A DNA stretch of 64,000 bases from Trichostrongylus colubriformis (lineage: Eukaryota > Nematoda > Chromadorea > Rhabditida > Trichostrongylidae), in NCBI GenBank assembly GCA_963978905.1, contig OZ022257.1:53834873-53898872 (forward strand), written 5' to 3'. A model generated the notes under the pieces. That model did not search any database and was not told the DNA's origin. It was given only the letters and a program-made list of their open reading frames with translations. Shown here piece by piece: positions 1 through 12,060 of the stretch; position 1 is the first letter of the stretch, and every line of letters begins with the position of its first letter. A program made the translations under genes and the position numbers.

Positions 1-110
1 TCATATGCTCGGAAAGCGTGGAGTGCGGGTTCGAGTCCCGTCCGAGATAAAAGCTTCTGTCCATAACTCATCATATTTGCAACAACTTTGTACATAACTC
101 ACCATACTCG
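1..110 (+). mobile_element. tRNA-derived SINE, truncated by the window edge
   Basis: The first 50 bases carry a near-perfect RNA polymerase III B box (GGTTCGAGTCCC, about 29-40) followed by a tRNA-like 3' half and a non-tRNA tail (CATATTTGCAACAACTTTG). The same order of blocks (GCATATGC, GGAGTGCGGG, AGCTT.CT, CATATTTG.AACAACT) recurs at about 63826-63935. That makes this a dispersed family and not a functional tRNA gene. The A-box half lies outside the window. No tRNA anticodon arm can be judged. Confidence 0.6.
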
Positions 111-1010
111 AACTTTGTATAACTGTATATTTGGTCCAATTGTCTTGCCCCACGTAGGCTTGTGCCATCTCGAACTTTAGTCATCAACATCCATCATCAG
201 TGAGTGGGCAACGAAATGAGCGAATGTGGACGATAATAAATAACGATTATTTTGAGCGTGTGGATGACAATAAATAATGTTCGTGCATCTCTCAGAGAAA
301 CCTATCAGCTATCGCCTCATCTTGTAAAAGCAACTATACATATATAAGATGAGGCCAACACCAACCGTCCTTAAAGTTCAGCTCGGAAGTTAAAGATATC
401 AAATTAATTCTTCGAAAAGATATAGATTTCGATCCACCAAAACCACCAAAACCTATTGCTTCGCTCGCGGAGCTCACATGGAGACAAAGAGACTCGAAAA
501 ACAACCGAAGCTATTTTTCATGGACTTTTCGAAGGATCACCAGCTCAATTCCCTGATCTTAATTAAAATCGGCCGCACGATCTCCTAACCCACCACGGAC
601 CTTGCGCGCGATTTTTGGACACCTCATATACAGGACGTGTGCGTCAAGATTATCCAGTTACGTCTGCGCCCAAAACCTTCTTGTTAGTCTTGCTGTGAAA
701 TGGCCCAATTCACAATGTGAACAGGACATTTGACAAAGGGACCACCAAGTGATTATTCGCGCGCGTTGACCTAGTTCGACAGTGTCGACGCACAACCCCA
801 CTTCACAATCGACACCCAAACAAGGCCGCGAAGAAAATTCTAAAAGGACCTCAAAACTCGCGCTTTTCAACGCGAGTTCCGACTCGAATCATTTCTTCGA
901 AGCTTGCCAACTCCATTTGCTTCTAACAATACGTTGGGTCAGCCAGTATCTATACCCTGCACCTGTCTACGATGTCGTCGCTTCATTAAAAAAGGTCATA
1001 ACATCCATTT

Positions 1011-1030
1011 CCCCCCCCCCCCCCCCCCCC
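1011..1030. repeat. Poly-C (G on minus strand) homopolymer, 20 bases
   Basis: There are twenty consecutive C residues. Mononucleotide G/C tracts of this length are known in nematodes to be G-quadruplex-prone and deletion-prone without the DOG-1/FANCJ helicase (established for C. elegans). Assembly length may be inexact. Confidence 0.9.
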
Positions 1031-2304
1031 GCTCTCGTTTGAAGTAATGCTCTGGGCCTTGCCCATTGAAGATTATTCGATTCATCCCACTCACATAATT
1101 CACACTGATAAACTTGAGCAGCTACATGGAGCAAAAACCAGATAGCAGCCCTTCACCTTCATCAACACAATGCGCACTCTTCCGTCACGTCGGCTCGGCT
1201 ACTCGTCGCCTCCTGAGAAGATGAACCTGATCCACGAAGTCTGCCTATGAGGGCATGGTCGTCCTTGCAGGCGATAAAGTACGTGCATCCAGAGCCATCA
1301 TACGCGCATCTCATTTCCCTAGTGAGAGATTTTCTTAATTTTTCGAAGCTGTCTTGAATCAGAAGATACCATCAAGTGATGTGCACGAAATTGCAAATAC
1401 TGTTGTGAGCGCGGATGATAATCCGTCTGATCACGTAGAACATCTGTGGGATTTTGCTGCCAGTCAAGCTAGCCAAAGAAACCTATCTCCAAATGTGAAA
1501 GCCATGAAAAACTTAACAGATATTAATTTGAGGCTCCCACGATTGTTATGGTTGTACGATCACGGGGCAAAGTTTGAAAGCTGCCAAAGGATGGTGCCGC
1601 ACTTCAAATTTTTGCGTATCTGTGTCTTCGCATAGGAATTACTGAAGTCGTGCGATTGTGTGTGTCATTGTGCACGCTGTTATTTGAGCTTAGTATTTTT
1701 ACTTGAGCTTAGTATTTTTTCTCCGGGTGTGTGCAGATATGACGGAAAATCGCGTGACCGCCCGCGGCGAGCGGCGCAGCGGGTGCGAATGCCAGTGGCA
1801 GGGCATGGCAGCCTTCAAGCGAGGCAGTGTGGCATGGGTGAAAGCGGAGAGGTGTGCAGCCACGCTCTGCCGGGCTCTCAAGAGCAATCGATTCGCAAGT
1901 CGTACTGGTGGCGCCGCGAGTGAAACGCCGTGAAACGACTTTTCGTCATGTCTGCACCACCCGTTTCCTCTGCGACGTATAGCCCATGAATGGTAAGGCC
2001 GCGTTCATATTTTGCGTCAGCGTGCGTATCGCCAGAGACCCAAGTAGGGTATCGCCACTACCATCTTACTGCAGTATGCTTCGGCCGAGCGCTATGAACT
2101 AAGCGCGTCGCCAGTGTCACCGTGATCGGCAGCTAGCTCACGATTTTGCCACCGTTGACGCTGGTACCGCAAAGTATCAAAACGGCCTAATCGATAGTTC
2201 CTCCCCCGTTTAGTGCCTATTCCTTATCCCCTGTCCATATTCTATTATTAAGTTGTACAATCAATTCAATCGATTTTTATTTTCTTTTGATTCTCTTCAC
2301 CGTT

Positions 2305-2975
2305 CGCCAAAGAGTACATATGTACTTGTGAGAAGCTTTCTGCTTTACAAATTGAAGAATTTGTTATTCGCATCACTTTTTTATTGAGGCTGAGAAATAG
2401 ATTACCCAGAAAGCAAGTTTTAGGCTCAGTCGAGAATTTCTCTATGGGGAGTCTGTATTTTGGGTTGGAAGAGAAAATCGTATTTTACAAAAAAAACTTA
2501 CTCGACGCCTACCTATCATCTGAGTGAAAAAACTGCCAAGCTTCTTAGATTTCCGCACTGCCTGAGGAAAAGGCTGCACCCTAGCGTCAGGATTTCGCAG
2601 TGCAGTGTATCGCGTACAGTGCGATGGGTGGAGCTAGAAATGCAGCTGTGGTTGGGTCCCAAAGCGGTTACATTGGCACTGCATACGACGTCTTAGCACT
2701 ACCGCATGATCGCTGTAGGACCCAGCCACATCGGCGGCAGGAGCTCGCGCTCAGCTTTGCACGCCGCGCCGCAGGAGGAAACGTAAGGGAACATACTAGA
2801 ACGGCTGGATGACAAGCGAAGAACAACAAGAACCGCAATTGCAGATTTTTGCATCCTGTGTTCTCTATTTCTAAGCCTCAAATATGAAAAACAATCGAAT
2901 GACCCGAAAATAAACAACATTTTTTTTAGAGCAGAAAAAGCTCTATGGAATACATATATACAAGCCGCCGAAAGA
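2305..2975. mobile_element. Non-autonomous inverted-repeat DNA element, copy 1
   Basis: The left arm runs through GAGTACATATGTAC, TTTCTGCT, TTATTCG and GAGGCTGAGAAATAGA. The right arm, read in reverse complement, runs through TATATATGTATTC, TTTTTCTGCTCT and GAGGCTTAGAAATAGA. Arms of about 130 bp thus face each other around a central insert. The same arm sequences recur at 7955-8455. The centre (about 2571-2800) contains a divergent piece related to the MITE at 7338-7568, so it is probably a nested insertion. No transposase is visible. Edges are approximate and no target duplication was identified. Confidence 0.5.
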
Positions 2976-5900
2976 CAAGAAGGATGTTGTGAAACAAAAA
3001 AAATTTGAAAAATGAACGAACTGCTCTGCAACCCATTATGATATGAATTTTTCTGGTGTAATTGTCGTGCGAGATCTACAACGACAAAGGCCGGCATCGA
3101 TGTCAGACAAACCCATTTTGGTGTTGGGGGCTGTGGGAAAAGGACAATATCTGGGCTGCGTGGGTTTGTGCCTGATTGTGAGCCCATAGGTGATTGGTCC
3201 TGGAGAGGTAAAGCAGTTGCCTTAGACAAAAATTACGTAAGAGGTGATTTCGCTACCTGGAATAGAGTGATTCTCCCACACGCTCCCGTAACCCCTCAAA
3301 TTCCTGTTAATCGTTTTCAAGGCTAGCAATTTTTTAGAAAAAAAATGGTCGTCGGTATTACTACTCTTTCCCCAACATTTGCGACTAAGAGTCGTAGTTT
3401 TTCCCATACACCGCGAGAACTATCTCATTTACGAAATTTATGGTGTACGTGAATAAACCATAAATTCGTCCCGCCAAAGCACGCTTCAAACTAATTGTAA
3501 AGTGGTCGCCGACATTGCTATATAATCAAAAAATTGACTGATTTTCACTTAGACCAGAGGGCGGTTCCTCGCCCGAAGTTGTTCTCATATCAATATTTTT
3601 CCTACCCAGCAAAAACCTTTTGAATGATGTCTGGCAAATGTTTTCCAGCCAGCTAACCTATGAAACCCAGCTTTTCTTCATCCGCCCCTCTCTTTTTCCT
3701 TCAATGCTATGTCATATGGTTGAGCTCTGTGATTGAATTAGATGCACTTCTTTATTAATAGTCCCCAGTGATAACGATGGGCCTTCAAAAATGGTTTATT
3801 GCCTAATTTTTTTGAAAATTCGGAGGACTCATGAAATTACCTGTCAGTAATCAAGGTGGCCTATTCCGTATGACTGTTTGACTCCTACTTACTCAATCCA
3901 CTCTTTCCACGTCATCAGAGCTTTGATACATTTGATATCGGACAGCCGACATCGCGGTGTGCGTCATTAGATGAAAAACTTGCAATGTGTGACGCGATGC
4001 GTGTAAACTAGAGCCTTATCAGTTGCGTCCTGAAGCGATTACCTTGTCTCACGCCTTATATTACATGTAAAACACGGTTATAGCCTAGGACTCAATTAGA
4101 CACTGCCTTCTAGCTCGCACGCATCGCGTCGCACACCGCGGCGCGAAACACTGTCCTAACGATAAACTATACATTCACTCTCCCCTACATTCGACGAGTT
4201 CTTTGCATGAGCTATTGTTACCCCGGAAAGTCCCTTTCAAAACTGCCAACAGAACCTCAACTACACATAGCTTCATCATGATTTTCCACGGTTGCGTTGC
4301 ATCACATATGGTTCTGCCAGCATAAATTTGCCTCTGAGCGCGCGGGAAGCTACATAAATTGAAAATCACGTGAACTGGTAATTCTGAAAGATGTGTAGAG
4401 CCGCTATTACTTAACACATTTTCACGTTGTACACAAGTCGTTCAAAGATAGAAAAAAGTGTTTGATGACACCACAAGCTGGTCGACCAAATGCCGCACCT
4501 AATTGTACATTGCACATTCTATCCTCTGATTAGATAAAGACACCAGTAGGGGTAATATGGGCAGTCAGGACTACGGAGACACGTTTTCCGTAAGTAGTCG
4601 GAAAGCTGCGAAAGGATGATCTGTGGAGAAACTCGCGTTGAAAGGTTGGAACTCATCGTTTCGGCGTTTCGGTTCCAGTGCTGTGAGTGCAGGCAAGGTG
4701 CGGTAGCGACGGAGAACAGGGCAACGCTCACTGTCAACCTTGTCGCCTGCATCTTACCCTATAGTGATGCAAAGAACGCGAAAACTCGTCCTCAAATGAG
4801 GTTCAATAGCGGGAAAGCGATACTATTTCACGGGGTTTTTTGCCGTTTTATTACGTTCTTTCTCTTCTGTTGCACTACTTATCCTTGACACAATTTCATG
4901 CTCAAAAATCGACCAAAATTACCCCTAACGTTGCCTTTGGAATACTAGACTGATCTGAGATAATACACCATGATAGAGTTTTATATGACTCTATTTTATT
5001 GTTCAAAGGATCTTAGTGCTTGTTATCGCAACGCGTCCTGTCACTTTTCACTAAATAATCAGTCTTCTTAATAGCCGATCAACTAGTTGATCTAAAGCTG
5101 TCACACTAAAGCGGACAGGCACGCACTATAGTTTTCATTGAGGAAAAACTCAAAATTAGTGGGAGGGTAAATTTTGTAATCGAACTATTCGGTAATTTTC
5201 GGGAAGGCGAGTACAGGGATTTCGTTAAACTACTTGAGATTACCACCGGGTGAATACATTAGAACACCACCATTCCGGTAAGCAAAGCCAAAAACGATAT
5301 TCAGCTTGATTTGACCTAACTCGGAAATATTTTCCAGAAAATTTTGCACGTGCTCGAAAAATGCAGTGGCAGCAAACAGCCAAATAAATTACACCTTATG
5401 CCACCAAATTTATGGTCATAATTGCACAAAACAGAGTTCAATTGAGCCGGATACAAACAGAAACATGAGCAACAAGATCTGATCGAAAGAGAGATGAAGA
5501 CTCCCAGTGAAAAGTGCGATGTACCATTCTTTTTTATTTTACTAGTAGTTTTCGCGCGTAGTCAAACAGAATGTGTGCGTTCACGGCCACTATCCATTTT
5601 ACGCCAAATATGGCAGTGCAGAGGGTGTCTGACATTCCCAATCAGTAAGCACCGATCCGATCCACGCGCTACGTGGAGCGGAAAGGGGAGGAGGGGGCAT
5701 TGGTTCATCATAACAGGCTTTCCTGAAAGCTATCAGGAAGTAGCTGCGAGGTGAGTGAAATTAAAGGAACCGGGAGGGGCGGGAAAAACAGAAACGTTCA
5801 TTCTGAAACAGCATTCGAGGTTCAAGGAGATAACCGGTAGAGAAACCCGGATTCAAAAGCGCGACGTTGTGGTCGCTCTCACGCATCCCTTCGAACTGCA

Positions 5901-7337
5901 ACATCTCCTTTCCGAGTTGTTCGCTGTAGGAGATGTCATTTGTTGTCTCGTAAGATGTGTTCCTTTCATTCATGATGATGTGAGATAAGTAAAACAGCAA
6001 ACACCAGCTATCAAGTAGGAGAACAAGGGAAGGGATATAAAAAAAAGGTGTATGTGGTAACGATATCTATTGAATTCACACTCGACGCCTTAGCAATGTG
6101 TAGTATCTGCAAAGACTGCAACCTAACGGACTGCAAGCATTGCTGCAAATCTTTAAACCAAAATTGTCACCTTCCGGTTTCTTTAAACCTCCTTCCTCAG
6201 CGTCGAGCTGTTGTGTACATACCTCTTGCCACCTTTTCAGCGATTCTTCTTAAAATGAGGTAGGTGTGCCAGTTTTATGAAAGTTTCTACTTCAAATAAT
6301 GAAGGATTATGTCAAGCATTCGTCTTCTCTTTTTAATTCACACTCTGGAAATATGTTTCCATGTAAGAAAAAAATGAATATCTCAAAGCTCCAGAGGAAG
6401 GGAGATTGTGCTGCTTCTTAATCCTTTCTGTTTAAATCACTCCTTTCAGCAGCTGGTCAGTCGTTTTGCAACTTGCAAGTTGCAAAACTGCAAAACGACT
6501 TGGTCAGTCAGAATCATTGCTTTTTTTCATCGATAAATTTTATCGAAGGAAGAACAGTTGGTAGGCCATTACTATGGAGCACTTACCATTAGCTCTGTCT
6601 TTTTCGTGTCTCGTGCCAGCTGCTCCTACTGCCCCGCCTGTGGTGGTTCCGGTTGTTGTTCGCTTCTGTCTCCGTCATTTCTCATCGGCCTAGTGAAGCA
6701 CTTGTCCGTCTTGGCCTCTGTCGACCTCGACAACGTTCGTTCACAGCCTGCACACATACTTCGTTCCCTCGTAACTTGGACTTCTGTAGTTTAGAATCAT
6801 GGCTGAAGGTAATCGGGTTTCCATTTCTTCCTTGGTTCAACTGAAATAATTCATTCAAGTTAAAGTCGTTAAACGTTAAAGTAAAAGATACGATTGTAAG
6901 ATAAAGTTTTTGGCATTATTTAATCTCTTTGTTGGGATGAACCGCGCATTCTAGTTGCATTCCGAGTCGTGGTAGCAGGTGAATGTTATGTAGCCTACGC
7001 AACGGATTGCGAGGGCCAGACATTGTACAAGTTAGTGCCTTTTCATTCATCGAGTCTGGGAACAGGTCACCATCCCTGGAGAGAAAAAGGGTTGCTTGCT
7101 CAGGCGGATGCTTATGCGGGATTTGATCCGCGCGCCATGAGAATGGCGGTGCGTGTCACCTGTCACTGCACCACCTCAACCTCGCCATAGATAAGGAAAA
7201 AATCATAAAAATTAGGTAATAATGAAGCAATTCGAAGTCGTTGATTACCATAGATATTTAAATACAAGAAGGCAGAATCAATTTTGAGGCCTATGTATCA
7301 AGTTCCTCTCAGAATTTGAAACCTAGCCGAGCTATAT

Positions 7338-7568
7338 GGATATGTACCCTAATGTCAGGATGCCGCACGATGGCGAGCGGCGTGCGACACAGTGTGTGCG
7401 AGCTATGCGCGTCGCGGTAGTTGGGTCTCAAAACGATTACAACGTAATGCTAGGAGTGCGATACGCAGTTGACTTCTAATCGCTTCGGGACCCAACAATT
7501 TAGCTCGTCCGCATTGCTTCGCTTGCGACGTTCCGCAGTGCGGCATCCTGACATTAAGGTACACATCC
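7338..7568. mobile_element. Mutator-like MITE (family M1) with 9-bp target duplication
   Basis: This 231-bp element has terminal inverted repeats that start GGAT.TGTACC and continue TAATGTCAGGATGCCGC. It is flanked by a perfect 9-bp direct repeat GAGCTATAT (7329-7337 and 7569-7577). A 9-bp duplication with a TIR starting in G fits the Mutator-like superfamily. Related copies lie at 12552-12788 and about 25945-26179, all sharing internal blocks such as GTGCGAGCTATGCG, GCGATACGCAGTTGACTT and TAATCGCTTC.GGA. It has no coding capacity. Confidence 0.75.
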
Positions 7569-7954
7569 GAGCTATATTGATCATCATGAAGAAACTTCTT
7601 CATATATTCGTCAAAAATTAAATATATCGAGTAAAGAGTATAAATCGAAGCCACGATCACACTCAACGTTTTAGGATTTCATGATTTTTGGGAAAAAATA
7701 CTTATCTCGGGGGAAGCGATCGCATCCGCATATTCGTCATTTTGGATATCTGCCATACGTGTTATCCTCAAAAATTCACAGATCGCTGATACCCCAATCC
7801 GCCGATCTGCCAATTCTCAAAAAGTTGGGTATGAACGCAGCCACTTGCAAATCAATTTTTGGTCTATTTTGTACGAGACCCTCTTCTACTGGGTTGCACA
7901 ACAAGTTTTTTTTCGGCTTTTTATCCTTTTTTCTCTCTCTTTGTACTGGGTCAA

Positions 7955-8455
7955 ATTGTGTACATATGTATAGTACACATGTGTATGACAGAGCATATTC
8001 TGCTCTACGAATTCTTTTACTGATTTCTAGAATTCTTAGGTAGTTTCATTCTCTTTAATTTTTAGGTAGTTTCATGTTTCTGAGCCTTAGAAACAGAATA
8101 CCCGGGAGGCAAAAATCTTTGCACTTTCTCAGCTGCTCTTTCTCGGTTACCACAGAGGTCGAAAAAGCTGCCCTTCTCTGCTCTTTGTGCAGTCATATGA
8201 AAGGGTTAACATATCATTGATCAAATTGTTGTTATAATTGAAGTTTTTGGTCAAATAGAACTGCTCGGTAAAAGATTGATATAAACGAGGAAAGGCAGAT
8301 GTCGAGAGAGCAGATTTTTGTGTTTAGGGCATTCTGTTTCTGACATTTCTAAGCGTGCAAAATAATAAGCAACGAATGACCTTCGCAAATGAATAACAAT
8401 TTTTTGCAGAGCAGAAAAAAGGTTCTCAGACGGAGACTATACATTTCATAGGAAA
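7955..8455. mobile_element. Non-autonomous inverted-repeat DNA element, copy 2
   Basis: This is the same arm family as 2305-2975. The left arm has TACATATGTATAG, AGAGCATATTCTGCTCT and GAGCCTTAGAAACAGAATACCC. The right arm has, in reverse complement, the TTTTTTCTGCTCTGC and TCAT.CGTTGCTTATTAT blocks and a decayed CAGAAACAGAATGCCC. The copy is more decayed than the first one and has no visible transposase. Edges are approximate. Confidence 0.45.
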
Positions 8456-9114
8456 CAATAGTAACTTTGTAAAGAGTATGAAAACTCAGCGAATATGTAT
8501 ATTGTACAAAGCCTATTATTTCACGATGTGGGCACAAATGGCTGAAGATAAGTTGGCCGAAGGTGTTATCATTACATGCATGTTAATTTCCCAAGCCTTG
8601 CAGTTGACATTAACTTTTAATGAAATGTGTTTACGAGTCGAATCTGACCTTCTCATGCACTTATGTACGTGCATATTCGAACGACGCTATCCACTACTTT
8701 GAGAATTTGAGCAAAACTGAGTTGCGCGGTGCGTCCGCTCATGCCGACTATTTTTGATTCTTTCTTGATTATTATTCACAAAATACAGTCTGGTACGAAC
8801 TTCCTGGACAGAAGAACATGAGATAATTCTAAACCAGAACGGAATTAATCTTCGAAGACTGGAGGTGGTGTAAAGCTAATGACGGAGATTACTGTAAAAA
8901 TATTTTTATAAAAGCGCAGATTGGCCAGTGAAACTTTATGCTTTGCTGTACATATACTGTGGTGTTATGAGTGCGAATAGTGGAACACTTTATCATCCTT
9001 TTTTTCCGCGTCGCTTGAACGCTTTAACTGAATCATCATCAATCATACTACAATGTTACAACCCTCGGTGGCCTTCCTTCAGTTTCCCAGCAGCGGCATT
9101 AGTTTCCGAAATCC

Positions 9115-9230
9115 CTCTCCCCCGCCCCCCCTCTCCCCCCCCCCTCCCCCTCGACCCCAGGGTACACCGAGAGTCGAGGATTCCTCGACAGGGGAGGGGG
9201 TTGAATTTGACAGACGGGATGGGGGAGGGG
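9115..9230. repeat. C-rich / G-quadruplex-prone tract
   Basis: About 9115-9160 has at least four runs of four or more C separated by one to four bases. On the minus strand this satisfies the G4 motif. G-rich runs on the plus strand follow at about 9189-9230. The two could also pair with each other. No gene is seen nearby. Confidence 0.5.
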
Positions 9231-9635
9231 TCGTGATTGCAGAGGTCAGCAATGGTTCCAGGCTAGACGAGAAACAGAGCGTGCCGTCAAGTGATGTGAT
9301 TATGTAGGAAAATATGATAGAATTTAAGTGTGAACTTAAAAAAACAGTAATGGAATACTATGCAATACTATGCAATCGGCGATAGTTACTGACACTGTAG
9401 AGTTTATATATCATGAATCTTGAAGGGGTCGTATTCGGATTGTTGGGGGCAGGATTCTACTGAAGTGACCATTATCCTCGACACTCGGGTGTGCCTTGCC
9501 TCTCCCTCCTCCGGGTGGCTTTTGGAGGCAAACTTTCCTTGGATTTCCTCATGGATTCGATTTTAAGCTCTTTTCTGTTCCATGCAAATTTTTCCTCAGA
9601 CACCGGAAAAAGTGACGGCACTATTAACCCACAGC

Positions 9636-9952
9636 TACCCCACTACTTCTCCAACCAATGTGGTCGAAGAGGTGATTTTTGAAAAACTTTCCAGTTTGGC
9701 TGCAAACCTCTCCACGGGGGTAATTCGACCCGTAGAACACGAATATGACATTTGTTTGGCGCTTAATGCCTGCTTGGTGCCTGCGCCATAGGAGCCGACG
9801 TCACGCCATTTTGGCGCCGGCGCCTGTGGTGCAGGCGCCATGCGGTCTCGCGCCCAACAAATGTCATATTCGTGCTCTAGGGTCAAAATACCCCATGAGA
9901 GAAGTTTGCAGCTAAATTTCGACCACATCGGTTGGAGAGGCAGTGGGGAAAA
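9636..9952. mobile_element. Foldback MITE with about 100-bp arms
   Basis: The left arm (from CCCCACTACTTCTCCAACCA through TTGGCTGCAAAC to ACACGAATATGACATTTGTT) is repeated inverted on the right (GCCCAACAAATGTCATATTC ... GACCACATCGGTTGGAGAGG). The inner loop is GC-rich (GGCGCCGGCGCC near 9815). No transposase or clear target duplication was seen. Confidence 0.6.
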
Positions 9953-10344
9953 CCCTTTCCATTCCCACTTTCCAGACGATTCTTCATATTTAGAATCTGA
10001 TATGTTCCGTTGTAGGACCAACTTCCGACTTCAGTGGGCTCCATCCAATATTGTGCATGTCAAATCTGATAAAGTCTGATAGCTGATAAAAATAAATAAG
10101 CTGAAATATAAATAAGTATAATAATATAAGCTGAAATGAATAAAATTTTATGCTGGACATAAATTCCCGATTGAGGACCCTTATCACAAGCATGTTGTCC
10201 AACGAACCACAAATATGTCTTGATTCCATCTATTCGGTTTACGACTCCAAGAAACGGCCAATTGTAATTTTTCTTGAGTCCGCATCATTCATTCATCGCG
10301 GGCACATGATTTGCACTGGTCCAGATGTTTCTCATTCGAGATTT

Positions 10345-10452
10345 ACTCGATCATTTGAGATTTATGTGAGATTTCTAGAAGAAGATATTTGGGGATTCAC
10401 TCGATCATTTGAGATTTATTTGAAATTTCTAGAAGAAGATACTAGGGGACTA
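10345..10452. repeat. 54-bp tandem duplication
   Basis: Two adjacent copies of a 54-bp unit (10345-10398 and 10399-10452) begin ACTCGATCATTTGAGATTTA and end with the AGAAGAAGATA..GGGGA block. The unit is a multiple of three, so an open frame through it (10150-10563, 137 codons) repeats the residues FTRSFEIY.FLEED. No family match is known to me, and a coding role is unproven. Confidence 0.8.
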
Positions 10453-12030
10453 ACACGTGTAACTGAGAAATCTGGCTTTGCTTCATGTAGTGCTAACTTA
10501 GAGTTTCACGGTTTTACTAAACTGGGAAGGATTCTTACAATCAGCGAGGAAGCGTGGATGTAAGTCTGCTTCAATTATTGAGAAATGAATAACACTGATT
10601 TGAGAGTATTCCTAGTTTTCGAGAAAATAACAGTTTGAAGGTATCGTTTACCGAAAATTGTCTTTCCTTGTGACCCATACATATACTTATGTTGTATTTA
10701 TCTAATTGGAGCCGCGTGTAAAGTTTCCGGTGAAAAAGTGAGAATTCGATTGAGATACAGCTTCCCAAATTCTCGGCCGTGTAAACGGAGCTTGCAAGTA
10801 AAAGCCCAGTCCCGTCGTCCAGCGCGGTCACGGAATGGAGAGTGGGACTGTTTATGTAACTTTCTGTTCCCACAACGCGTCTCCGACTTCGCCGGACAAC
10901 GGGGTGAGCTTTTGCCTGGAAGCCCCGCCTACCTGGCCGAGACTTTGTGGTGCTATATCTTAGCCGGATTCACATTTTTCGCATGAAACTTACCATGCGG
11001 CCCACAATAGGCAAATACAACACAAATATAGGTGTGACAGAAAAGCTCGTTTTCTCGTGGATTATTCCTTTGCGAGTAATAATGGAATCAACCTTCATGA
11101 CCGTCACATCTGCATTTCTGTGAACGTACAACTTTCCTACATCTGGTGACCGCAACAGCCGATGTGCGACTCATTAAATCTCCTCGTGCTTCGCTTTAAT
11201 GTCTCATTCTCCCTTTTCGCAATTGCGTGATTGACAAACAAGCATACTGACAGACAGACAGACAGACGAACGCACATACAGACAGCCAGTATATGTAAAA
11301 AGAAACAGGCATAGAGTGTAATGAGCAGACAGAAAGGGCAAGTAGATGGCCTGCAGATATGACAGAATCTATCGTAAAGTCGTACATAAATCCAAATATC
11401 AGAGATATCATCACTCGCTGACGTTCACTACCATCCATGGCAGCCGCTACCTATGTGAAACCTGTGAATCCGCGCAGATCAATCCCAGGTATCAAAATTT
11501 TCATTCATGTGTGATGTGCTAACGGAATGTCATGTAGTACATGAAAAATTCAATGCTGTGCGGGCTGCTTTTCGACGATCACCACACAGGACTCCTCCAG
11601 CACCTGAGCCGTTGTTTAGACCCACATAGATCAGAATTCCTTCCTCAAAAAGGAAGAATTAGCAGCGGCCTCTAGGAGAAGTGGACCTTATCAAGAGAAG
11701 TTTGCAAAACTTCAAATTTTAACAGCAACTTTGTAAGTTGCACTTTAATTACAATTTTTAATTTTAGCAGTAGTTTTTCTAACTAAAATTTTAACTGCAA
11801 AACTTTAAATTTCAAGAGTATATTTCGTGACAGCTGTAACAACTTTCGCATCGCAAGCTGCGGCGAAAATCAGCAGCTATCGTATATCAAAAGTTTCAAA
11901 ATTTGAATTTTAGAGCGCACAGTATAGTAAATAAAATGTTTCTGTTGTCAACGCTCGCGAGGGATTTTCTTTTTCAGAAAATTCCAGAAAAAGTTTTGAT
12001 TCGCGACACATTTTCTGAGACCTAATCTGG

Positions 12031-12043
12031 CTGTGAACTTTAG
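12031..12043 (+). promoter_or_regulatory. Putative trans-splice acceptor of the calexcitin-like gene
   Basis: The sequence GTGAACTTTAG lies 18 bases before the chosen ATG. A pyrimidine-A-G acceptor this close to the start suggests spliced-leader addition, which is common in nematodes. The call is an inference, because no transcript can be seen. Confidence 0.35.
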
Positions 12044-12060
12044 GGCGATCAGTGAGCGAC

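Larger units (their letters stand above)
1..12030. other. Repeat-rich stretch without a recognised gene
   Basis: No open frame in this stretch matches a family I recognise. It holds the SINE end (1-110), a C20 run (1011-1030), two copies of a long inverted-repeat element (2305-2975 and 7955-8455), a Mutator-like MITE (7338-7568), a C-rich tract near 9115-9160, an inverted-repeat element (9636-9952), a 54-bp direct duplication (10345-10452) and a GACA-type microsatellite near 11255-11275. Two possible exons (5494-5750 and about 6048-6257) are discussed as findings. Confidence 0.5.

Noticed and set aside
1..60. Functional tRNA gene
   Set aside because: The B box is good, but the downstream non-tRNA tail is shared with the copy at 63826, and no closing acceptor stem is visible.
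1785..2015. GGCCRCGTT-type MITE copy
   Set aside because: GGCAGGGCATGGC and AAGGCCGCGTTCATA blocks are present, but their order and spacing do not give a closed element.
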